Positions 14,176 to 20,488 of a stretch of DNA of 20,488 bases are shown piece after piece. The stretch spans positions 1 through 20,488 of the forward strand of contig UQHT01000034.1 of NCBI GenBank assembly GCA_900540875.1, given 5' to 3'. The notes under the pieces were generated by a model. It was not told the DNA's origin and searched no databases. It saw only the letters and a program-made list of their open reading frames with translations. Position 1 is the stretch's first letter. Every line of letters starts with the position of its first letter. Origin of the DNA: an uncultured Collinsella sp. (GTDB lineage: Bacteria > Actinomycetota > Coriobacteriia > Coriobacteriales > Coriobacteriaceae). A program made the translations under genes and the position numbers.

Positions 14176-15402
14176 ATGAGCAAGGAAAAAGTCGTTCTCG
14201 CATATTCCGGTGGTCTTGATACATCCGTATGTGTCAAGTGGCTCCAGGACGAGAAGAATCTCGATGTCGTTTGCGTCTGCGGCAACGTGGGCCAGGAGGA
14301 GACCGGCCTGGATGCCAAGAAGCAGAAGGCGCTCGACCTGGGCGTTCTCGATTGCCAGGTGCTCGACCTGCGCGACGAGTTCTCCGATGAGTTCCTGACT
14401 AAGGCCATCGCCGCAAACTCCATGTACGAGAACAAGTACCCGCTGCTCTCCGCCCTGTCTCGCCCGCTGCTCGCCAAGAAGCTCGTCGAGGTCGCTCACG
14501 AGTTTGGCGCGACCTACGTCGCCCACGGCTGCACCGGCAAGGGTAACGACCAGGTTCGTTTTGAGGCTGCCGTCAAGGCCCTCGACCCCGAGCTTAAGGT
14601 TATCGCCCCGGTTCGCGAGTGGGATCTGAAGTGCCGTCCCGATGAGGTTGCCTATGCTCACGCCCACAACGTGCCGGTTCCCGAGGGCGCCAACGACAAC
14701 CCCTATTCCATCGACGACAACCTGTGGGGTCGCGCCATCGAGTGCGGTCACCTGGAGGATCCCTGGAACGAGCCGCTCGACGACGCCTGGGTTATGACCA
14801 AGAACCCCGAGGACACGCCGGACACCCCGACCTACACCGAGATTGAGTTTGAGGCGGGCAAGCCCGTCGCCGTCGATGGCAAGAAGATGAAACTCTCCGA
14901 GATCGTCATCGCCCTCAACAAGATTTCAGGTGACAACGGCTTTGGCCGTCTCGACCTGGTCGAGGATCGTCTGGTGGGCCTCAAGAGTCGCGAGTGCTAC
15001 GAGGTTCCCGGAGCCCTGACGCTCATCACCGCCCACAAGGCACTCGAGGACATTTGCGTCGAGGGCGACCTGCTCAAGACCAAGATTAAGCTCGAGCAGG
15101 ATTGGGCCACCGCCGTGTACAACGGCCAGTGGTACAGCCCGCTCAAGAACGCGCTCGACGCCTTTATGGCCGATACCCAGAAGTTCGTGACCGGCACCGT
15201 CCGTCTGAAGTTCTTTAAGGGCAATTGCCATGTCGTCGGCCGCAAGAGCCCCTTCAGCCTCTACGACTACGGCCTGGCCACCTATGACCGCGACACCACG
15301 TTTGACGAGAAGGCCAGCGCCGGTTTTATCGAGATCGATACGCTGTCGCTCAAGACGTGGGCTAAGGTCCAGGGTCCCAGCTCTGCTGCCGCCCAGGCTT
15401 AA
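14176..15402 (+). CDS. argG: Argininosuccinate synthase
   Basis: ArgG joins citrulline and aspartate with ATP to form argininosuccinate, the penultimate step of arginine synthesis. The protein is 408 residues, the normal length of the short bacterial type. The ATP-PPase P-loop is AYSGGLDTS (9-17). Other conserved blocks are SRPLLAKKLVEVA, THGCTGKGNDQ-type (here AHGCTGKGNDQVRFE), APVREW, YSIDDNLWGRAIE, and GRLDLVEDRLVGLKSRECYE. AAAGGAA at 14165-14171 is the SD for the ATG at 14176. A frame open back to 14125 has no SD and starts inside the leader. The gene is preceded by the Arg-rich leader region and followed, after a terminator-like hairpin and a small ORF, by argH. Confidence 0.97.
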   Translation: MSKEKVVLAYSGGLDTSVCVKWLQDEKNLDVVCVCGNVGQEETGLDAKKQKALDLGVLDCQVLDLRDEFSDEFLTKAIAANSMYENKYPLLSALSRPLLAKKLVEVAHEFGATYVAHGCTGKGNDQVRFEAAVKALDPELKVIAPVREWDLKCRPDEVAYAHAHNVPVPEGANDNPYSIDDNLWGRAIECGHLEDPWNEPLDDAWVMTKNPEDTPDTPTYTEIEFEAGKPVAVDGKKMKLSEIVIALNKISGDNGFGRLDLVEDRLVGLKSRECYEVPGALTLITAHKALEDICVEGDLLKTKIKLEQDWATAVYNGQWYSPLKNALDAFMADTQKFVTGTVRLKFFKGNCHVVGRKSPFSLYDYGLATYDRDTTFDEKASAGFIEIDTLSLKTWAKVQGPSSAAAQA

Positions 15403-15555
15403 GTCTTCCTTTCCTTGGTATCCGCGCGGCCCATCCGCGTGATACATAACGGGCGCATGGGGTCCCTACCTTTCGTTATGCTTGCTGACACTTCTTAACA
15501 TCGGTGGCCCCTACGTTCCGCCCGCATATATGATGCCGCGTCTGCGGCTGAGTCC

Positions 15556-15590
15556 GAGCCCCGCCGGGGTTGTCTGGCGGGGCTCCTTCT
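15556..15590 (+). terminator. Hairpin terminator after argG
   Basis: GAGCCCCGCC (15556-15565) and its exact complement (15576-15585) form a 10-bp GC-rich stem with a 10-base loop, then CTTCTATC. The T-tract is poor, so termination may be partial. The 150 bases before it (15403-15555) hold only a weak CATAACG/CGTTATG inverted repeat and no gene. Confidence 0.55.
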
Positions 15591-15635
15591 ATCAATTTGG
15601 CAGCTCTGCGCCTATATATATGAGGAGTATCCATT

Positions 15636-15806
15636 ATGTTCAATGCTTTCGCGCATGCTTTACTTGCCCTCGCGCCCGAGTTCGATGCCGCAAAGGTCGA
15701 GGACGTTCCTATGAGCCTGAAGGCCTGGATCGATGGTTCGCAGGGCAACATTCGGAGGGAGACGTTGGGCGCCAAGTGCATGGCGCGTCACTTCTTTGCA
15801 AATTAG
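15636..15806 (+). CDS. Small 56-residue protein of unknown function between argG and argH
   Basis: A short ORF starting MFNAFAHALLALAPEFDA and ending ARHFFAN. GAGGAG at 15622-15627 has 8-base spacing to the ATG. Codons end mostly in G or C, as in the neighbouring genes. The sequence is a mild amphipathic N-terminus followed by a polar region with one Cys; no signal peptide, membrane helix or known motif. I do not recognise it. Its place, between two arginine genes and on the same strand, suggests a link with the arginine region but does not prove one. AT-rich TATATATA (15613-15620) precedes the SD. Confidence 0.5.
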   Translation: MFNAFAHALLALAPEFDAAKVEDVPMSLKAWIDGSQGNIRRETLGAKCMARHFFAN

Positions 15807-15837
15807 CTACATGGTCCCGCGCACGGCGGGGAATGTG

Positions 15838-15869
15838 TAAAACTAGCGGTTGAAAAATCGCTTTAGCGA
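15838..15869 (+). promoter_or_regulatory. Candidate -10 and leader hairpin before argH
   Basis: TAAAAC at 15838-15843, in the context GTGTAAAACT, may be a -10; a similar GTGTAAACT stands 50 bases before polA. ATCGC-TTTA-GCGAT (15856-15869) is a small hairpin in the untranslated leader. No convincing -35 is seen. Confidence 0.3.
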
Positions 15870-15924
15870 TATGGCGCATTGCTTTGGGCGCTTGTTTTGG
15901 TATTTGGAGAAAGGGGACGGTTCC

Positions 15925-17355
15925 ATGGCTCTTTGGGGCGGTCGTTTTGAGGCGGGCGTGGCCGAGGTCACGCAGGAGTTTGGCGCGTCGCTACCGGTCG
16001 ACAAACATCTCTATAAGCAGGATATCGCCGGTTCTAAGGCGCATGCCAAGATGCTGGCGGCCCAGGGCATCATCAGTGCCGAGGATGAGCAGGCGATTGC
16101 CGAGGGCCTGACCGGAATCGAACAGGATATCGATGCCGGCAACTTCACCTTCGATATCAACGACGAGGACATCCATATGTCCATCGAGAGCGAGCTGACG
16201 CGTCGCATCGGCGAGGCCGGCAAGCGCTTGCATACCGGACGTTCGCGCAACGACCAGGTGGCGACCGATTCGCGCCTGGGCGTCAAGGCGTTGGCCAAGG
16301 AGCTCATGGAGGCCAACCTGCAGTTGCGCCACGTGCTGGTGGATGCGGCCAAGAAGTACGACAAGGTGATTCTGCCGGGTTACACGCACATGCAGCATGC
16401 TCAGCCCGTGCTGCTGTCACATCATCTGCTGGCGTATTCCTGGATGTTCGCGCGCGACTTTACACGTCTGAAGGCCGCCTTTGATGCCGCCGACAACTGC
16501 CCGCTGGGTGCTGCCGCGCTTGCCGGTACGAGCTATCCGCTCGATCGCCAGATGACGGCTGCCGAACTTGGCTTTGCGGGCGTGATTCCCAACTCGCTCG
16601 ATGCGGTTTCCGACCGTGATTTCCTGCTCGATCTGCATTACGCCGGATCCGTCATGGCGATGCACCTGTCGCGTCTTTCCGAGGAGATCGTGCTGTGGTC
16701 GAGCTCCGAATTTGGCTTTATCACGCTTTCAGACTCCTACTCCACCGGCTCGTCTATCATGCCGCAGAAGAAGAATCCCGACTTTGCCGAGCTTATCCGC
16801 GGTAAGAGCGGTCGCGTGTACGGCAACCTGGTGCAGCTGCTCGTGACCATGAAGGGCCTGCCGCTTGCTTATAACAAGGACTTGCAGGAGGACAAGGGGG
16901 GCGCGCTCGACACTGCCCATACGCTCATGCAGTGCCTGTCCGTTATGGCCGGTATGATTTCGACTTGGACCGTCAACGAGGATGCCATGGCGCGCGAGTG
17001 CGGCGTGGGGCACCTTGCCGCCACCGATGTTGCCGATTACCTGGCCAAGCGCGGTCTGCCGTTCCGCGAGGCACATGCCGTGGTGGGCCATCTGGTCCTG
17101 ATGTGCGAGAAGCGCGGCTGCAATCTTGAGGACCTGCCGTTTGAGGTGTTCCAGGAGGCAAGCCCGCTCTTTGAGCACGATATTACCGAGGCGCTCGATA
17201 TTCCGTCGATTGTCGCCGCGCGTACGACCGAGGGCGGTACCGCCCCTGCCGCCGTTGCCGTACAGCTGGATCGTGCCGAGGCACAGCTCGTGGCTGACGA
17301 AGGCGTGTTTGGATCGCTGACCAAGGTCTTCGAGATGGGCCACGGGGCAAAGTAA
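15925..17355 (+). CDS. argH: Argininosuccinate lyase
   Basis: ArgH cleaves argininosuccinate to arginine and fumarate, the last step of arginine synthesis. The protein is 476 residues (family about 460-470) of the fumarase/aspartase superfamily. It begins MALWGGRF, the usual N-terminus. Signature blocks: EDIHMSIESELTRRIG, LHTGRSRNDQVATD, GYTHMQHAQPV with the catalytic His, LGAAALAGTSYPLDR, and the mobile catalytic loop GSSIMPQKKNP (275-285). LAYNKDLQEDKGG and the C-terminal TEGGTAP complete the fold. AAAGGGG at 15911-15917 is the SD for ATG 15925; an in-frame TTG at 15850 adds 25 residues foreign to the family and is rejected. It follows argG, with a small ORF between, and ends at a good terminator. 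Confidence 0.97.
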   Translation: MALWGGRFEAGVAEVTQEFGASLPVDKHLYKQDIAGSKAHAKMLAAQGIISAEDEQAIAEGLTGIEQDIDAGNFTFDINDEDIHMSIESELTRRIGEAGKRLHTGRSRNDQVATDSRLGVKALAKELMEANLQLRHVLVDAAKKYDKVILPGYTHMQHAQPVLLSHHLLAYSWMFARDFTRLKAAFDAADNCPLGAAALAGTSYPLDRQMTAAELGFAGVIPNSLDAVSDRDFLLDLHYAGSVMAMHLSRLSEEIVLWSSSEFGFITLSDSYSTGSSIMPQKKNPDFAELIRGKSGRVYGNLVQLLVTMKGLPLAYNKDLQEDKGGALDTAHTLMQCLSVMAGMISTWTVNEDAMARECGVGHLAATDVADYLAKRGLPFREAHAVVGHLVLMCEKRGCNLEDLPFEVFQEASPLFEHDITEALDIPSIVAARTTEGGTAPAAVAVQLDRAEAQLVADEGVFGSLTKVFEMGHGAK

Positions 17356-17406
17356 GAGTCTGGCTAAAGCTGCTTGGCCATTTATTGATAAATAGTTTTT
17401 GCTTTT

Positions 17407-17439
17407 ACGGGCGTCTGCTGATGCGGGCGTCCGTATTTT
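17407..17439 (+). terminator. Rho-independent terminator after argH
   Basis: A 12-bp stem (17407-17418 with 17423-17434, three G-T pairs) with the loop TGAT is followed by ATTTTG. The upstream side is also rich in T and A, so it may work in both directions. Confidence 0.8.
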
Positions 17440-17697
17440 GTTGCTATGGGGGAGGGGCTTGTCGAGAACTTCTGTAGGACCTTTGGGCAGGTTGTGAAGG
17501 GGGTACGTTCACGGGCGGCAACCGACCGTCCGCTCGGTTCGATGCGGTTGCTGAGTGGTCGGATGGTACTCTAGTCGGGCTTCGAAACAGAAGTGACACA
17601 TATGGAACGCTTCAACAAATTGTAGCGCTTCACTAGGCAGCTTTTTATTTATCTGCAGCTAAAACTCTGTTACGATGCAGTCCAGGCGAGTGCCGGA
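17440..17697. other. Intergenic stretch between argH and ndk
   Basis: No gene is visible in these 258 bases. There is a branched hairpin: GCAACCG (17518-17524) with CGGTTGC (17545-17551), and inside it ACCG-TCCGCT-CGGT (17525-17538). It has no T-tract. CGCTTCA is repeated near 17611 and 17629. The rest is unremarkable. Confidence 0.4.
17669..17676 (+). promoter_or_regulatory. Extended -10 promoter of ndk
   Basis: TGTTACGAT, ending at 17676, is an extended -10 (TGn plus TACGAT), with a poor -35 at 17648-17653. It lies about 65 bases before the ndk ATG. Confidence 0.45.
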
Positions 17698-17739
17698 ATG
17701 GGACTTGGGCACGCGCGAACCTACTTGAAAGGCTACCTT

Positions 17740-18144
17740 ATGGCTATCGAGAAGACCTTCATCATGATTAAGCCCGACGCCGTGCGCGATCGCAAGATCG
17801 GCGAGATCGTTGCTCGCATTGAGCGCAGCGGCCTTGTCATCGAGCGCATGGAGATGACCACGCTCGAGCGCGCTACCGTCGAGGAGCACTACGCTCATCT
17901 GGCCGACAAGCCTTTCTTTGGCGATCTCTGCGACTTTATGACGAGCGGTCCGGTCGTCAAGATGGTCGTTTCCGGTCTTTCCGCTGTCTCCAAGATGCGC
18001 ACCCTTATGGGCGCTACCAACCCGCTTGATGCTGCCCCCGGCACCATCCGCGGCGACTTCGCTGTCGATGTCAACGCCAACGTGATTCACGGCTCCGACT
18101 GCCTGGAGAACGCCGAGATCGAGATCAAGCGCTTCTTTGGCTAA
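17740..18144 (+). CDS. ndk: Nucleoside diphosphate kinase
   Basis: Ndk moves the gamma phosphate from ATP to nucleoside diphosphates through a phosphohistidine. The protein is 134 residues, typical of bacterial Ndk. It starts IEKTFIMIKPDAV, has GPVVKMVVSG and RTLMGATNP for nucleotide binding, GTIRGDF, and the active-site segment NVIHGSDCLENA with catalytic His117. The usual HGSDS Ser is here Cys (HGSDC), a mild variation. GAAAGG at 17727-17732 is the SD for ATG 17740; the longer frame starting at 17698 has no SD and adds non-family residues. It is a single-gene unit between an extended -10 promoter and a strong terminator. Confidence 0.97.
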   Translation: MAIEKTFIMIKPDAVRDRKIGEIVARIERSGLVIERMEMTTLERATVEEHYAHLADKPFFGDLCDFMTSGPVVKMVVSGLSAVSKMRTLMGATNPLDAAPGTIRGDFAVDVNANVIHGSDCLENAEIEIKRFFG

Positions 18145-18182
18145 ACCAGCTTTGACTCCTTAAAGCTGTTAGCGTGTGGCTT

Positions 18183-18220
18183 GGGCGCCGCGGAACTCCA
18201 TCCGCGGCGCCCTATTTATC
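18183..18220 (+). terminator. Rho-independent terminator after ndk
   Basis: A perfect 12-bp GC-rich stem (18183-18194 with 18201-18212), 6-base loop, followed by TATTTATC. Confidence 0.8.
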
Positions 18221-18255
18221 CCAGTAGACTTTTGGGACATGCCTAATAATCTACT

Positions 18256-18295
18256 AAAAAGCCCCCGTCCGGATGCGTTTTCCGGGCGGGGGCTT
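18256..18295 (-). terminator. Rho-independent terminator after rpiB
   Basis: On the minus strand a 14-bp stem (18295-18282 with 18272-18259, one wobble) is followed by TTTTT (A-run 18256-18260 on plus). It faces the ndk terminator, so the convergent units are well insulated. Confidence 0.88.
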
Positions 18296-18321
18296 GCGTT
18301 AGCGTATGGCGTTGTGGGTCT

Positions 18322-18789
18322 TTAGGCCTCGTCGACGACCTTGAGGCCGCGGGTCTGGTCGATCTCGTTGAGGAGATTGACGCGACGCTCGTGACGGCCA
18401 CCCTCGAACTCGGCATCGAGCCACTCGTCAACGATCATCTTGGCGAGCTCGGAGCCAACGACGCGGGCGCCAAAGGCGAGCACGTTGGTGTTGTTGTGCA
18501 TGCGGGAGAGCTTGGCGCTGAAGGGCTCGGAGCACACGACGGCGCGTACGCCCTCGACCTTGTTGGCAGCCAGGCTGATCCCGACGCCGGTACCGCAGAT
18601 CAGGATGCCCAGGTCGACGTCGCCGTTGGCAACGGCCTTACCCACCTTGTAGCCGGCGATGGGGTAGTCAAAGCTCTCGGAGGTGTCGGTGCCAAAGTTC
18701 ACGACCTCGCAGCCGCGCTCCTTCAGGTGCTCGGAAATGATGTTCTTGAGCTCGACGGCGGCGTGGTCGTTACCGATACCGATCTTCAT
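18322..18789 (-). CDS. rpiB: Ribose-5-phosphate isomerase B (RpiB/LacAB family)
   Basis: RpiB interconverts ribose 5-phosphate and ribulose 5-phosphate in the non-oxidative pentose phosphate pathway. The protein is 155 residues, as expected. Motifs: GIGNDHAAVELK with Asp8 and His9, FDYPIAG, ILICGTGVGISLAANK with catalytic Cys65, and MHNNTNVLAFGARVVG. Cys at that position favours RpiB over LacA/LacB subunits, and no second Lac-type gene is next to it. GAGAGGAA lies 6 bases before the ATG on the minus strand. A frame open to 19137 crosses the promoter region and the next gene's start and is rejected. It diverges from the cysteine desulfidase gene. Confidence 0.92.
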   Translation of the reverse strand: MKIGIGNDHAAVELKNIISEHLKERGCEVVNFGTDTSESFDYPIAGYKVGKAVANGDVDLGILICGTGVGISLAANKVEGVRAVVCSEPFSAKLSRMHNNTNVLAFGARVVGSELAKMIVDEWLDAEFEGGRHERRVNLLNEIDQTRGLKVVDEA

Positions 18790-19060
18790 GGATGGTTCCT
18801 CTCTGGTCTGTGCGGCGCAAATGCTAAAGGTGTTTACCGCGTTCGACTGCATGATAGCGCGACTTTTGTGTAAACGCTCGGGCGTTTTTTGATCAAACGC
18901 TTTAGCAGGCAACAAGACCCGCTTTTCATGAATGAATGCCGCCAGTTTGTGCTTGAGCGCCGTCCGCCGGAACCATGGTTGCGGTTTTTGATGCATTGTT
19001 ATCAAATAAAGGAGCCAACTTTTTTGAGAGTCCAGCCCGTTATGCAAGCAGGAGATACCT
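18790..19060. other. Divergent control region of rpiB and the desulfidase gene
   Basis: GCTAAAGGTGTTT (18823-18835) faces AAACGCTTTAGC (18895-18906), an almost perfect inverted repeat 60 bases apart. Between them AACGC-TCGG-GCGTT with TTTTTT (18873-18890) is a small terminator-like hairpin on plus, and minus TATCAT (18856-18851) may be the rpiB -10. Downstream are AT-rich bases (18985-19010) and AAAGGAG (19008-19014), which could serve a 19-codon upstream frame overlapping the desulfidase start. No gene is convincing here. Confidence 0.4.
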
Positions 19061-20380
19061 ATGCCTACCGATTCCATCCGTGATGCCGCGTTTTGCGATG
19101 TTTTGAACCGCGAGCTTGTCTGTGCGCTCGGCTGCACCGAGCCTATTGCCGTTGCCTATGCAGCGGCGTTGGCGAGCCAGACGCTCGGTTGCGAACCCGA
19201 TCATATGGACGTTGCCTGCTCGGGCAACATCATTAAGAACGTTAAGAGCGTGACCGTGCCCAACTCGGGCGGTATGCACGGTATCGAGGCTGCGGCCGTG
19301 CTGGGCGCCGTGGGCGGTGACGCCAAGAGCGCGCTCGAGGTGCTCGAGAGTGTTGACGATGCAGACCGCGCTCGCGTGACCGAGCTGCTCGCCGACGCTG
19401 ACTACTGCGACGTGTCGCTTGTCGAGGGTGTGCCTAACCTCTATATCAAGGTAACTGCCACTGCCGGGGGCCATACCGCGGTCGTCGAGATCACCGACCA
19501 CCACACCAATGTTACGTGCCATACGCTCGACGGTATTCCGGTGTGTGGCAAGTCGGCGGGGGAGTGTGCCGCCTGCGCCGAGCGCGTCGTGGCCGAGCGT
19601 GCCGCCGATAAGGCCGACACGCCCATGTCGATCGAATCCATCATCGACTTTATCGAGGACGGCGACATCGAGGGTGCTCGCGCCGCCGTTGAACGTCAGA
19701 TTGAGCTGAACGGCGCAATAAGCGCCGAGGGCCTGGCGCACGCTTGGGGCGCCGAGGTAGGCCGTACGCTGCTGGGCGCTCGTGCCGACGACGTCGCCTG
19801 CCGTGCCCGTGCCCGTGCGGCCGCCGGGTCCGATGCCCGCATGAACGGCTGTGCGCTGCCGGTCGCCATTGTGTGCGGCTCGGGCAACCAGGGCATCACC
19901 TGTGCGCTGCCCGTTATGGAGTATGCCGACTACCTGCGTTGCGACAACGAGCGCCTGGTGCGCGCCGTGATGCTGTCCGACCTTATCGCCGTGCATATCA
20001 AGAGCTATATTGGTGCGCTCTCGGCGTTTTGCGGCGCTATTTGCGCCGCGTGCGGTGCCGGTGCCGCGATTACCTGGCTGTGTGGCGGCACGCGCGAACA
20101 GATTGGTGCGACGGTCTCGAACACGCTCGGCAACGTGGGCGGTATCGTGTGCGACGGCGCCAAGGCGAGCTGTGCCGCCAAGATTTCCGCTGCCGTCGAT
20201 GCGGCGATTCTGGGCCACGATATGGCCATGCAGGGCCGCGGCTTCCGCGCCGGCGAGGGTCTGATCCAGGATACCGTCGAGGAGACGATCGCGAGCATGG
20301 GCTATGTGGGCCGTGTGGGCATGAAGGACACCGACGTCGAGATCCTCAACATCATGATCGGCAAGACCCAGGTTTGCTAG
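19061..20380 (+). CDS. cyuA: L-cysteine desulfidase (CyuA/YhaM, UPF0597 family)
   Basis: The family breaks cysteine into pyruvate, ammonia and sulfide with a [4Fe-4S] cluster (CdsB of methanogens, CyuA/YhaM of enterics), and is related to the serine dehydratase alpha chain. The protein is 439 residues, normal length. Key motifs: LGCTEPIAVAYA with the conserved Cys25, ACSGNIIKNVKSVTVPN, and NGCALPVAIVCGSGNQG followed by a Cys-rich stretch (SAFCGAICAACGAGAA) that supplies cluster ligands. The C-terminal part GNVGGIVCDGAK and LIQDTVEETIASMGYVGR also fits. AGGAG at 19050-19054 with 6-base spacing fixes ATG 19061. No transporter (cyuP) or regulator lies beside it in the window. In anaerobic gut bacteria this reaction supplies sulfide and detoxifies cysteine. 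The symbol is by family only. Confidence 0.88.
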   Translation: MPTDSIRDAAFCDVLNRELVCALGCTEPIAVAYAAALASQTLGCEPDHMDVACSGNIIKNVKSVTVPNSGGMHGIEAAAVLGAVGGDAKSALEVLESVDDADRARVTELLADADYCDVSLVEGVPNLYIKVTATAGGHTAVVEITDHHTNVTCHTLDGIPVCGKSAGECAACAERVVAERAADKADTPMSIESIIDFIEDGDIEGARAAVERQIELNGAISAEGLAHAWGAEVGRTLLGARADDVACRARARAAAGSDARMNGCALPVAIVCGSGNQGITCALPVMEYADYLRCDNERLVRAVMLSDLIAVHIKSYIGALSAFCGAICAACGAGAAITWLCGGTREQIGATVSNTLGNVGGIVCDGAKASCAAKISAAVDAAILGHDMAMQGRGFRAGEGLIQDTVEETIASMGYVGRVGMKDTDVEILNIMIGKTQVC

Positions 20381-20406
20381 TTACGCGGTTTTACCAAACC
20401 GCGTAA
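20381..20406. repeat. Perfect hairpin abutting the desulfidase stop codon
   Basis: TTACGCGGTTT (20381-20391) pairs perfectly with 20396-20406 around a TACC loop. It begins the base after the TAG stop. No T-tract follows on plus, so it is either an unusual 3'-end stabiliser or terminator, or the edge of a palindromic element. Confidence 0.6.
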
Positions 20407-20488
20407 CAGCTCGACGCTGCAAACCCGCCAGAGCGGCAATCTGCCTTTCAACTTCGGCGGCATGACCAGAAGGTCAATGCCGCCTCGT
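20407..20488. other. Window-edge sequence with a strong hairpin
   Basis: GGCGGCATGACC (20456-20467) pairs with GGTC-A-ATGCCGCC (20472-20484) around an AGAA loop: 12 bp with one bulge. On the minus strand a frame stays open from the edge to 20378, but its residues look like no family. The end of the window prevents a call. Confidence 0.35.

Noticed and set aside
15850..15924. TTG-initiated N-terminal extension of argH
   Set aside because: No SD and the residues are foreign to the ArgH family, whose N-terminus (ALWGGRF) begins at 15925.
18889..19083. 64-residue frame before the desulfidase
   Set aside because: No SD at its start, overlaps the rpiB promoter region and the desulfidase start; only its last 19 codons have any possible SD.

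Overview
The window is about 20.5 kb of high-GC, densely packed bacterial chromosome. Strong Shine-Dalgarno (SD) sequences, ATG starts and GC-ending codons are the rule. The gene content (short ThiC, argG/argH with a leader, M18 aminopeptidase, CyuA-type cysteine desulfidase, DNA polymerase I without proofreading residues, a pentapeptide-repeat protein) suggests an anaerobic gut actinobacterium of the Coriobacteriia, perhaps Collinsella-like. That placement is inference from gene style, not a database match. I see no rRNA, tRNA, CRISPR array, insertion sequence, integrase or phage gene.

Layout. 1-4025 is all plus strand: a small unknown protein (207-545), a Bax-inhibitor-1 family membrane protein (626-1321), a TIGR02452/PARG-like macrodomain protein with an acidic linker (1463-2596), an SGNH hydrolase (2675-3334) and a pentapeptide-repeat protein (3414-4025). 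Hairpin terminators or palindromes separate most of these. 4171-6514 is a minus-strand thiamin block: thiC behind a TPP riboswitch, then thiD. A single-pass membrane protein of unknown function (6685-7206) diverges from it. YaaA (7230-8039) and an M18 aminopeptidase (8142-9539) follow on the minus strand. polA (9706-12450) converges on a Cof-type HAD phosphatase (12794-13621). The space between them holds a long nested palindrome whose outer arm copies the 3' end of the HAD gene. 13739-17355 is the arginine region: operator-like dyad, promoter, Arg-rich leader peptide with candidate attenuator, argG, a 56-codon unknown ORF, argH. Then come ndk, rpiB (minus) and a cysteine desulfidase (cyuA-like), and the window ends in unassigned palindromic sequence.

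How the genes work together. ThiC makes HMP-P and ThiD phosphorylates it; the riboswitch lets TPP feed back on thiC. ArgG and ArgH are the last two steps from citrulline to arginine. The 24-codon leader upstream of argG has six Arg codons, ends in three consecutive CGA codons before its stop, and can pair with downstream RNA. I read it as a candidate ribosome-mediated arginine attenuator, which I regard as the most interesting signal in the window. The remaining genes are independent housekeeping or stress functions.
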